DNA from: Pseudobacter sp051955275 | GTDB lineage: Bacteria > Bacteroidota > Bacteroidia > Chitinophagales > Chitinophagaceae | Assembly: GCF_051955275.1 (NCBI RefSeq) | Contig: NZ_JBQCGW010000293.1 | Coordinates: forward strand, 1-64,000 | DNA length: 64,000 nucleotides | Direction: 5' to 3' | Position numbers and translations under genes: made by a program | Notes under the pieces: model-generated | Databases searched by the model: none | What the model was told of the DNA's origin: nothing | The model's input: only the letters and a program-made list of their open reading frames with translations | In this document: in pieces, positions 52,768 through 60,614 of the stretch | Position numbering within the stretch: the stretch's first letter is position 1 | How the letters are laid out: every line of letters begins with the position of its first letter

Positions 52768-54255
52768 ATGGAGCATTGGAATCAGATAGTAACGGCTGCT
52801 ATGATGGGCACAGATAAAAGTCTGGTGAACGCTTCGGCCCTTCCTGCTGAGTTGTCGGAAGCCGCAGCTCTGATCACCGCCAACACTAATATCGGAAAGG
52901 AGGAACAGTTCCTGCAACTGGGCGCGCTGCTCATGAACTTTCGCCAGTGCGGTGTTACGGCCCTGCCTGATCCCGGAGTGAATGTGAGCAAAGCAGCAGC
53001 AGAGTTGCTTCCCTACTGCAGCAATAATGCCATGCAGCGTTTACAGGATGTGGTGGCTGAAGATATGGATAGCCTCACCTTGCTATGGCTGCAGCTTTGC
53101 ACGCAGAAGAAGCAACTGATACAACCTGCCTATGTTCCCACCATGCTGGAACAGGCCACTTACAACAAAAAATGGCAACCCATGGTAACCGCCTGCTGCG
53201 GAAAAAGAGGCGAATGGCTCAGCCAGTTCAACAACGCCTGGAACTTCTCTGCTAATCAAACAGCAGATGATGCCTGGCAGACCGGCTCTCCCGAACAGCG
53301 TAAACAGGTATTACGTGATCAGCGCGCTGTAAATCCATCCGAAGCGATTGCCATGTTGCAGGCGGTGTGGCCACAGGAAGATGCCAATACCAAACAGGGC
53401 TTTCTAGAACTGCTGTATGATAATATCAGCGGGCGGGATCTGGCTTTCCTGGAACCCTTGCTCGCAGAAAAGAGCAAAAAGGTAAAAGCTGAAGCAGTGC
53501 AGTTGCTCCTGCTCATTCCAACATCAGGCCTGATCAGGAAATACGAAGATACCCTGAAGAAACTGGTAACAGTTCAGAAAGAAAAAACCTTGCTGGGCAT
53601 GAGCAGCAAACTCAAACTGCATTTCGCACCAGCAGAATCGATCAAAAAAGAACAGGCAGCGCTTGGCCTGGAGCCTAAAAGCACAGAACACGGCTATTCC
53701 GATGAAGAGTTCATTTATTATCAACTCCTGCGATCCGTGCAGCCAGCCTTCTGGGAAAGATACCTTGAGCTGCCCGGCGATAAAATAGTAGAGCTTTTTC
53801 AATCCGATGCATTGGGAAAGAAACTGATCCCTGCGCTGGTACTGGCAGCGGTTGCCAATAAAGACAAACGCTGGGGCGAGATCCTCTTCAGCAAGAGCGA
53901 TGTACTCTACACGGATGTGCTTCCATTGCTGCCAAAAGAAAAGCGCGAAGCCAGCATGCTCCGTTTCTTCGACAGCGCTGCACAGGATATCATGAAAGCA
54001 GCTTTTGAAAGTGATTCCCCCTGGAGCCTTCCCCTCGCTTCAAAAGTAATGATACATATCGCCAATAATCCTTACCAGTATCCAAAAAATATGATGCAGA
54101 AGCATATCCGCCTCATCCCGGATGAAGTGGCGGGTTATCTCGATAGCATCAAAGTGCAGGAGGAATATAAAATGAACCTCTGGCGAAGTACAGCTGCCTA
54201 TCTCAAACAATTACTGAATACCAGGAAAGAAATCATAAACGCATTCAACGTATAA
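52768..54255 (+). CDS. DUF5691 protein
   Basis: A 495-residue, almost wholly helical cytosolic protein. It begins MEHWNQIVTAAMMGTDKSLV, the typical DUF5691 opening, and the middle (about 185-260: PSEAIAMLQAVWPQEDANTKQGFLELLYD, LLAEKSKKVKAEAVQLLLLIP) reads like HEAT-type repeats, so a scaffold role is likely. No catalytic motif was seen. DUF5691 has no known function but occurs beside SWIM and MoxR genes, as here; it is eight bases after the SWIM gene and ten bases before the ATPase gene. Confidence 0.82.
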   Translation: MEHWNQIVTAAMMGTDKSLVNASALPAELSEAAALITANTNIGKEEQFLQLGALLMNFRQCGVTALPDPGVNVSKAAAELLPYCSNNAMQRLQDVVAEDMDSLTLLWLQLCTQKKQLIQPAYVPTMLEQATYNKKWQPMVTACCGKRGEWLSQFNNAWNFSANQTADDAWQTGSPEQRKQVLRDQRAVNPSEAIAMLQAVWPQEDANTKQGFLELLYDNISGRDLAFLEPLLAEKSKKVKAEAVQLLLLIPTSGLIRKYEDTLKKLVTVQKEKTLLGMSSKLKLHFAPAESIKKEQAALGLEPKSTEHGYSDEEFIYYQLLRSVQPAFWERYLELPGDKIVELFQSDALGKKLIPALVLAAVANKDKRWGEILFSKSDVLYTDVLPLLPKEKREASMLRFFDSAAQDIMKAAFESDSPWSLPLASKVMIHIANNPYQYPKNMMQKHIRLIPDEVAGYLDSIKVQEEYKMNLWRSTAAYLKQLLNTRKEIINAFNV

Positions 54256-54265
54256 AACAATCCAT

Positions 54266-55348
54266 ATGTCAACCATTTTACGTCAGCATGCAGAAACCTT
54301 ATTCGCACAGGAGCTTGACGAGCTGAAGAAGCAGGACAGCGATCAGAAGCCTGTCAACTGGGTGATGTCGCCGCGCGCTGTTGTCACTTACCTTGTTGGT
54401 GGCAAACTGAAGAACGGATTTGAAGTATCTCCGAAATACATCGGCAACAGGCGGCTGATGGAGATTGCAGTGGCTACGCTCACTACAGACCGCGCACTGC
54501 TGCTCTATGGATTGCCCGGCACAGCCAAGAGCTGGGTGAGCGAGCACCTGGCCGCAGCCATCAGTGGTAACTCCACCCTGATCGTTCAGGGTACTGCCGG
54601 TACCGGTGAAGATGCTATCCGCTATGGATGGAACTATGCCCGCCTCCTCTCTGAAGGACCTACAGAAAAAGCATTGGTGGAAACACCCATTATGCGTGCC
54701 ATGAAAGATGGAAAGATCGCACGCATAGAAGAGCTGACGCGTATCGGTTCCGATGTACAGGATGCGCTGATCACCATCCTCTCAGAAAAATCATTACCCG
54801 TGCCTGAGCTCAATACCGAAGTGCAGGCTGTGCGCGGTTTCAATATCATTGCCACTGCCAATAACAGGGATAAAGGCGTGAACGAATTGAGCAGCGCCCT
54901 CAAACGCCGTTTCAATACAGTGATCCTGCCTGTGCCTGATTCCATGGATGAAGAAATAGATATCGTGAAAAGAAGGGTGGAAAGTTTCGAGAAAGTGATG
55001 CAGCTTCCTGCGGAACCTCCGGCACTGGCAGAGATCCGCCGCGTAGTTACCATCTTCCGCGAGCTCCGGAATGGTGTAACGCTCGATGGAAAAACAAAAG
55101 TGAAAATGCCTACCGGCACCCTTAGCACAGCAGAAGCAATCTCAGTAATGAACAACGGACTGAGCATGGCCGCCTACTTTGGCGATGGTACACTCAATGC
55201 CCATGACCTGGCTGCCGGTATCATCGGTGCAGTAGTGAAAGATCCCGTGCAGGATAAGATTGTATGGCAGGAATACCTGGAGACGGTCCTCAAAACAAGA
55301 GACGACTGGCGTGATATTTACCGCGCCTGCCGCGACCTGGGAGTGTAA
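54266..55348 (+). CDS. MoxR-type AAA+ ATPase
   Basis: A 360-residue AAA+ protein. Walker A is LLYGLPGTAKSWVSEHLA (GLPGTAKS, about 77-84). The Walker B region reads KIARIEELTRIG, with Glu-Glu replacing the usual Asp-Glu of MoxR proteins (LLADEINR). Sensor 1 is FNIIATANN and the following NELSSALKRRFNTVILP is the typical MoxR arginine segment. MoxR ATPases act as chaperones that activate partner protein complexes, normally with a VWA-domain partner; a VWA protein gene closes this operon. The changed Walker B may slow hydrolysis, but Glu at the metal position is not necessarily inactivating. Confidence 0.92.
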   Translation: MSTILRQHAETLFAQELDELKKQDSDQKPVNWVMSPRAVVTYLVGGKLKNGFEVSPKYIGNRRLMEIAVATLTTDRALLLYGLPGTAKSWVSEHLAAAISGNSTLIVQGTAGTGEDAIRYGWNYARLLSEGPTEKALVETPIMRAMKDGKIARIEELTRIGSDVQDALITILSEKSLPVPELNTEVQAVRGFNIIATANNRDKGVNELSSALKRRFNTVILPVPDSMDEEIDIVKRRVESFEKVMQLPAEPPALAEIRRVVTIFRELRNGVTLDGKTKVKMPTGTLSTAEAISVMNNGLSMAAYFGDGTLNAHDLAAGIIGAVVKDPVQDKIVWQEYLETVLKTRDDWRDIYRACRDLGV

Positions 55349-55376
55349 ATGATTTGGATCACATCAAGTAATTGCA

Positions 55377-57680
55377 ATGGCCATTCAAATTCTTGGAATA
55401 AGACATCATGGTCCGGGCTCTGCAAGGAACGTCAAAGAATTTCTTGAAAGAACGAAGCCGGACATCGTGCTGGTGGAAGGCCCTCCTGAAGCCGATGGTA
55501 TTTTGAAATGGGTGTCGGATAAAGAACTGACGCCCCCCGTGGCCATTCTCTGCTTTCAACCGGAAAACCCGCAGCAGGCGGTATTCTATCCCTTTGCAGA
55601 ATTCTCTCCTGAATGGCAGGCTATCCTCTATGCCCGGAAGAACAATATCCACGTGCGTTTCATGGACCTGCCCATTGCACACAAGTTTGCTTTGGATGCA
55701 GAGAATGATAAACACGAAGCACCTGCCGGACCATTGGATAATACAGATCAGTTGCAATCCGACCAGGATGAAGGAAGGCAAACCCTGACAATAACCCAGG
55801 AGCCGGAAAAGGAAGACCCTCCGCAAAAACTTCGCACCGATCCCATCCATGAACTGGCCCTGGCTGCCGGTTATGATGATGGAGAGAAATGGTGGGAACA
55901 TATGGTGGAATACCGGAAAGACAGCCACGAAATTTTTGAAGCAGTTGAAGAAATGATGGGAGCGCTTCGCGAAGCGTATCCCAATGAAGATGACAAAAGA
56001 GAGCAACTGCGCGAAGCATATATGCGAAAAGTGATCCGGCAGGCGGAAAAAGAAATGTTCCGGAATATTGCCGTGATCTGCGGCGCCTGGCACGCCCCGG
56101 CATTGAAAGACATGCCGAAACAAAAAGAAGACAACGAGCTGCTGAAAGGATTACCCAAAGTAAAAGTGGAATGCACCTGGATCCCCTGGACTTACAACCG
56201 CCTGAGCCTTGCATCCGGATACGGTGCAGGCATCTGGAGTCCCGGCTGGTACCACCATCTCTGGAAACATCCCAAAGATGACGGCACCCGCTGGATGGCA
56301 CTGGTGGCAAAACTTTTCAGGGAACAGCAGATAGATACGTCCGTTGCCCATATAATGGAGGCGGTCAGGCTTTCACAGTCTCTCGCTGCTCTCCGCAATC
56401 TTTCCAAAGCAGGACTGGAAGAACTGAACGAAGCCACGCTCAGTGTGCTCTGCATGGGTGAGAACATCCTGCTGTCGCTGGTGAATGATAAGCTGATCAT
56501 CTCCGATCGTATCGGGAATGTGCCGGTAGAAATTCCCAAGCCCCCCCTTCAACTGGATATTGAAAAACTGCAGAAAAAACTCAGGCTGCCCCCAACAGCT
56601 GAACAGAAAGAATACAATCTCGATCTTCGTAAGGAAACAGACCTGGAGCGAAGTATCTTTCTTCACCGGCTCCGCCTGCTGCAACTGAAATGGGGGCATC
56701 AGTCGAATGTTTCCGGAAAGGGAACATTCAAGGAACAATGGACACTTCAATGGGATCCCGCTTTCAGCATCGATATCATTGAAAAAGGAAGCTGGGGCAA
56801 TACGGTGGAAGAAGCTGGCAGCAGGTTTGTAATGCACCAGGCATATTCATCGGATGAGCTGCGGGTGGTTTGTGCATTGCTTGAACAATCGATCCCTGCT
56901 GCATTACCCACCGCGGTGGAAGCACTCATCAATATGATCAACAACCTGGCGGCTACCAGCGATGATGTGGTGCAACTGATGGAAGTGATCCCTGCCCTGG
57001 TAAATGTAAGCCGCTACGGAAACGTGCGCAATACTGATGCCGGCATGGTGCTGGGCATTGTAGACAGTATGATCACGCGCATATGCGTGAGCCTGCCCAA
57101 TGCCTGCGTATCCGTAGATGATGATGCGGCTGAACACCTGCTTGAGCTCTTCCGGAAAATGACGGAAGCGGTGAACCTGCTGCAGAAACCAACACTCACA
57201 CTGCAATGGCAGCAAACATTACAGGTGATAGCAGGCAGCGGTTCCACTTCTCCTGTGATTGCAGGCTACGCCACCCGTTTGCTGAGCGACTATAAAAAAT
57301 GGGAAAGCGATGAGCTGCTGAAGAAATTCTATCAGGCCATGTCAACAGCCGCAGCGCCAGCCACAGCTGCCGCCTGGCTCGAGGGCTTTCTCAAAGGAAG
57401 CGGCACCATTCTCCTGCTGGATAATGAGCTCTGGATGGTGGTCAACGGCTGGCTGGAACAATTACCCGAAGAAACCTTCATGCAGGTATTGCCTTTGCTC
57501 AGAAGGACCTTCGCGCATTTCTCCCAACCCGAAAGAAGGAAGCTGGGCGAAAAGGCAAAACATGGCAGCACAGGAATAACCGCTAAACAGGTATCAACAG
57601 ATATCGATACCGTACGGGCACTGAAAGGCATTCCCGTGGTAATGAAACTTTTCAATTATCCCATTCAAATCCAGGACTGA
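55377..57680 (+). CDS. DUF5682 protein
   Basis: A 767-residue cytosolic protein and the largest of the cassette. The N-terminal domain (about 1-275) starts IQILGIRHHGPGSARNVKEFLERTKPDIVLVEGPPEAD and has RNIAVICGAWHAPAL near its end. This pattern, a His pair after the first strand, an EGP loop after the second and a late G.WH, recalls the TraB/GumN/ChaN-like putative hydrolase fold, so a metal-dependent hydrolase is possible. The remaining 490 residues are helical, with a repeated LLxxF pattern. No established function. It starts 28 bases after the ATPase gene, and its stop lies one base before the VWA start. Confidence 0.82.
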   Translation: MAIQILGIRHHGPGSARNVKEFLERTKPDIVLVEGPPEADGILKWVSDKELTPPVAILCFQPENPQQAVFYPFAEFSPEWQAILYARKNNIHVRFMDLPIAHKFALDAENDKHEAPAGPLDNTDQLQSDQDEGRQTLTITQEPEKEDPPQKLRTDPIHELALAAGYDDGEKWWEHMVEYRKDSHEIFEAVEEMMGALREAYPNEDDKREQLREAYMRKVIRQAEKEMFRNIAVICGAWHAPALKDMPKQKEDNELLKGLPKVKVECTWIPWTYNRLSLASGYGAGIWSPGWYHHLWKHPKDDGTRWMALVAKLFREQQIDTSVAHIMEAVRLSQSLAALRNLSKAGLEELNEATLSVLCMGENILLSLVNDKLIISDRIGNVPVEIPKPPLQLDIEKLQKKLRLPPTAEQKEYNLDLRKETDLERSIFLHRLRLLQLKWGHQSNVSGKGTFKEQWTLQWDPAFSIDIIEKGSWGNTVEEAGSRFVMHQAYSSDELRVVCALLEQSIPAALPTAVEALINMINNLAATSDDVVQLMEVIPALVNVSRYGNVRNTDAGMVLGIVDSMITRICVSLPNACVSVDDDAAEHLLELFRKMTEAVNLLQKPTLTLQWQQTLQVIAGSGSTSPVIAGYATRLLSDYKKWESDELLKKFYQAMSTAAAPATAAAWLEGFLKGSGTILLLDNELWMVVNGWLEQLPEETFMQVLPLLRRTFAHFSQPERRKLGEKAKHGSTGITAKQVSTDIDTVRALKGIPVVMKLFNYPIQIQD

Positions 57681-57681
57681 T

Positions 57682-58818
57682 ATGAATGAAACCAACCTGC
57701 GTAAATGGAGACTGATCCTTGGTGGTGATCAGCATGATGGCACCGGCACAAGCCTGGGCCCACAGGATCTTAAAATAGACAAAACACTGGAAGCGCTGTA
57801 CGACAGTGACCGGCGCGGCGGCCTTGGAGGCTCATCTCCTAACGTAAGCCGATGGCTGGGAGATATCCGCAGCTTCTTCCCCAATACCGTTGTGCAGGTG
57901 ATGCAGAAAGATGCGCTCAAGCGCCTCGATCTTACACAGATGCTCACCGAAAAAGAAATGCTGGAGAATGTAGAGGCAGACGTGCACCTGGTTGCCACGT
58001 TGATGACGCTCAGCCGCGTGATCCCGGAAAAAACTAAAGACACTGCCCGGGCTGTTGTGCGCAAAGTGGTGGACGAGCTGATGAAGAAATTACAGCAGCC
58101 TATGCAACAAGCCATAACGGGAAGTCTTAACCGGTCGATCCGGAACAGGAGACCAAGACATAATGAGATCAACTGGGCCGCAACCATTCAGAAGAACCTG
58201 AAACATTATCAACCGGAATACAAGACCATCATTCCTGAGACCCGCATCGGGTATGGAAGAAAAAGTACATCGCTGAAAGACGTGGTGCTCTGCCTGGATC
58301 AGTCGGGCTCCATGGGCACATCCGTTGTGTACTCTGGTATTTTTGGTGCAGTAATGGCCAGCATCCCCGCCATCAAAACAAAGATGGTGGTGTTCGATAC
58401 TGCCGTGGCTGATCTTACAGAAGAGCTGAAGGACCCGGTAGAACTGCTTTTTGGCGTGCAGTTGGGCGGAGGCACGGATATCAGCCTGGCACTCACCTAT
58501 TGCCAGCAGATCATTACAAGGCCATCGGATACTGTACTGGTATTGATCACGGATCTTTATGAAGGCGGCGATCCCGCCGGCATGCGCAAGCGCGCCACAG
58601 AATTGGTTGGCGCAGGTGTGCAGGTAATTGTTTTGCTGGCACTCAATGATGATGGTGCACCCGGTTACGATCACCAGGAGGCAAAATTCTTTTCCAACCT
58701 GGGCGTGCCTGTATTTGCCTGCACACCGGATAAATTCCCGGATATGATGGCGGCCGCCCTCACCAAACAGGACCTGAACATCTGGGCCGCAAAAGAAGAC
58801 CTGGTGCTGAAAAAATAA
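57682..58818 (+). CDS. VWA-domain protein (MoxR partner)
   Basis: A 378-residue protein with a helical N-terminal region (1-195, with a basic SLNRSIRNRRPRHNEINW segment) and a C-terminal von Willebrand A domain (about 195-365). The metal-ion adhesion site is complete: DQSGSMG (DxSxS), GGGTDISLAL (Thr) and LITDLYEGGDPAG (Asp). There is no signal peptide or membrane segment, so it acts in the cytosol. VWA proteins of this CoxE-like group work with MoxR ATPases to load metals or remodel partners. It is the last gene of the SWIM/DUF5691/MoxR/DUF5682 run, separated from DUF5682 by one base. Confidence 0.92.
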   Translation: MNETNLRKWRLILGGDQHDGTGTSLGPQDLKIDKTLEALYDSDRRGGLGGSSPNVSRWLGDIRSFFPNTVVQVMQKDALKRLDLTQMLTEKEMLENVEADVHLVATLMTLSRVIPEKTKDTARAVVRKVVDELMKKLQQPMQQAITGSLNRSIRNRRPRHNEINWAATIQKNLKHYQPEYKTIIPETRIGYGRKSTSLKDVVLCLDQSGSMGTSVVYSGIFGAVMASIPAIKTKMVVFDTAVADLTEELKDPVELLFGVQLGGGTDISLALTYCQQIITRPSDTVLVLITDLYEGGDPAGMRKRATELVGAGVQVIVLLALNDDGAPGYDHQEAKFFSNLGVPVFACTPDKFPDMMAAALTKQDLNIWAAKEDLVLKK

Positions 58819-58913
58819 GCTGGTCGCATTTTACCTGCTTTTTGTCGGAATTGTACAAGCGATGATAACGGCAGAGGAACTAAGTTTGCAGCATCAAATC
58901 AAAACACACTATC

Positions 58914-59345
58914 ATGGTACAACAGATATTTGTAAACCTTCCGGTGAAGGACCTGAATAAAACAAAGGAGTTTTTTGCTCACCTGGGATTCACATTCAAT
59001 GAGCAGTTCACCAATGAAGCTGCAGCCTGCATGATCATTGGCGAGAATATTTATGCGATGCTACTGGTGGAACCTTTCTTCCAGAGTTTCCATAACAAGG
59101 CAGTGGGTGACCCAACCAAAACTGCACAGGTGATCAACGCGCTGGCTGTAGGCAGCAGGGCTGAAGTGGATGCGTTGGTAGACAAAGCCCTGGAAGCAGG
59201 TGGCTCCTTCACCAAAGAGCCCGCAGATCATGGCTGGATGTATGGTCGCAGTTTTGCGGATATCAACGGACATCAGTGGGAAGTATTGTACATGGATGAG
59301 TCGGCCATTCCGGAAGATGTTGCGGCAGACAGTCAGAATAATTAA
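58914..59345 (+). CDS. VOC-family (glyoxalase/bleomycin resistance fold) protein
   Basis: A 143-residue protein with the paired beta-alpha-beta-beta-beta units of the VOC fold: IFVNLPVKDLNKTKEFFAHLGFTFNEQF and AACMIIGENIYAMLLVE in the first, and ALAVGSRAEVDALVDKALEAGG...DHGWMYGRSFADINGHQWEVLYMDE in the second. The ending GHQWEVLYMDE is the common PhnB/YaeR-like form. Members act as metal-dependent isomerases or dioxygenases or as drug-binding proteins; no specific activity can be given. TAAGTTTG at 58881-58888 fits the -7 box but lacks a correctly spaced TTG. An intrinsic terminator follows. Confidence 0.85.
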   Translation: MVQQIFVNLPVKDLNKTKEFFAHLGFTFNEQFTNEAAACMIIGENIYAMLLVEPFFQSFHNKAVGDPTKTAQVINALAVGSRAEVDALVDKALEAGGSFTKEPADHGWMYGRSFADINGHQWEVLYMDESAIPEDVAADSQNN

Positions 59346-59360
59346 AAAGCAGGCCATATA

Positions 59361-59401
59361 AAACAAACCGGGATCATCACAACGATGATCCCGGTTTGTT
59401 T
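59361..59401. terminator. Bidirectional intrinsic terminator
   Basis: Perfect 18-base stem AAACAAACCGGGATCATC / GATGATCCCGGTTTGTTT with a 5-base loop, between the VOC gene (plus) and the GlxA-type regulator (minus). Its T-rich right arm, and the matching A-rich left arm, allow use from both sides. Confidence 0.88.
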
Positions 59402-59432
59402 AGAAACTAAAGCTGAATATTTTACTTGCAAT

Positions 59433-60419
59433 TCAGTTCTCGGACAAGGTCAGTCTGTTGTACTTGTTCCGGTACTGAACCGGTGATAAGCCGGTGATCC
59501 TTTTAAAAGTTGACCTGAATGCTTTGGAGTCTGTATAGCCCACTTTGTACATTACTTCATTTACATTGTCGCGGCTCGATTCCAGGTTTTGTTTGGCAGC
59601 TTCCACCCGCACGCGCTGGATATATTCCACTACCGTATTGGCAGTAGCTTTCTTGAAGCGGCGTTCCAGGTTGCGGCGGCTCAGCGCCAGCATGCTTGCC
59701 AACTGATCCACCGAGATCTTGTCCTGAACGTTCTTCTCGATAAATTCCTGGGCGCGATGGATGGTGTCATCTTCATGCGTTTTCTGTCCCTTGAACATCA
59801 TGAAAGGGCTCTGGCTCTTGCGGTCGATATCTATCTGGAAAGTTTTGGCGCATACCACGGCAATTTCACGCCCTGCATATTTTTCGATCAGGTAGATCAG
59901 CAGGTTGAGGTAGGAGAATGCGCCACCGCTGGAGTAGATCCCGCTTTCATCAGTGAGGATCCTGTCTTCCACCAGTTCTACTTCAGGGAAGGCTTTACGG
60001 AATGCATCTGCCGCCAGCCAGTGCGTGCTTACCTTTCTGCCATTGACGAGGCCGGTTGAGGCCAGCAGGAATGCGCCGATGCAAAGGCTGGCCACTTCAG
60101 AACCCTGACTATGTTGCCTGATGATCCAGGGGATGAAGTCGGCATTCTGTTCTATGGCTTTGCCCACATCACCCTGAAGGGCTGGAATGATGATCAGGTC
60201 TGTTTTGGAAATATCTTTCAGTAAGGCATCTGCCTTGATGGTGTAAAGCCCATCATACACAGGAACATCTTTTGTAAGCGCCACCAGTTCAACTTTGAAC
60301 ATGGGAGGTCTGCCAAGCTGACCCATCACCATGGTGTTCACTTCTGAAAACACCTGCCGGGGACCTTCTATGCTGCCCAGCAGCGCACCCTGTGGTACAA
60401 GGATTGATATATGTTTCAT
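59433..60419 (-). CDS. GlxA-family AraC-type transcriptional regulator
   Basis: A 328-residue protein with an N-terminal DJ-1/PfpI-like domain (about 1-195: ISILVPQGALLGSIEG, TDLIIIPAL, VASLCIGAFLLASTGLVNGRKVSTHW, IYSSGGAFSYLNLLIYLIEKYAG) and a C-terminal AraC helix-turn-helix pair (about 220-325: AQEFIEKNVQDKISVDQLASMLALSRRNLERRFKKATANTVVEYIQRVR, VNEVMYKVGYTDSKAFRSTFKRITGLSPVQYRNKY). The Cys in LCIGAF sits at the nucleophile elbow of the DJ-1 fold but probably serves ligand sensing. It is convergent with the VOC gene; a link between the two is possible but not shown. Confidence 0.92.
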   Translation of the reverse strand: MKHISILVPQGALLGSIEGPRQVFSEVNTMVMGQLGRPPMFKVELVALTKDVPVYDGLYTIKADALLKDISKTDLIIIPALQGDVGKAIEQNADFIPWIIRQHSQGSEVASLCIGAFLLASTGLVNGRKVSTHWLAADAFRKAFPEVELVEDRILTDESGIYSSGGAFSYLNLLIYLIEKYAGREIAVVCAKTFQIDIDRKSQSPFMMFKGQKTHEDDTIHRAQEFIEKNVQDKISVDQLASMLALSRRNLERRFKKATANTVVEYIQRVRVEAAKQNLESSRDNVNEVMYKVGYTDSKAFRSTFKRITGLSPVQYRNKYNRLTLSEN

Positions 60420-60563
60420 GTCTTAAAATTAGGGGAATTTACTGTCGCTAATTGCCCCGCCGGGAGCAAAGAATACCGAAGTCAGATAATAAGGCGACGA
60501 GCCGGTAACTGAAAGCCGACAAACATAAATAATGTGGAAGCATCAAGCTGACAGTATAAAAGC

Positions 60564-60595
60564 AAGAGACCGTTTCAATGTTGAAACAGTCTCTT
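60564..60595. terminator. Hairpin terminator
   Basis: Stem AAGAGAC-C-GTTTCAA / TTGAAAC-A-GTCTCTT with one mismatch and a 2-base central gap; T-run on the plus strand (CTCTTTTTG). It lies just beyond the 3' end of the minus-strand GHL10-amidase gene and probably serves it. Confidence 0.7.
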
Positions 60596-60614
60596 TTTGT
60601 TTAATAGTAACAAT

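Noticed and set aside
55359..56123. 254-codon minus-strand frame opposite the DUF5682 gene
   Set aside because: It lies wholly against a well-supported gene, is rich in His, Phe and Arg in the manner of antisense frames, and has no domain.
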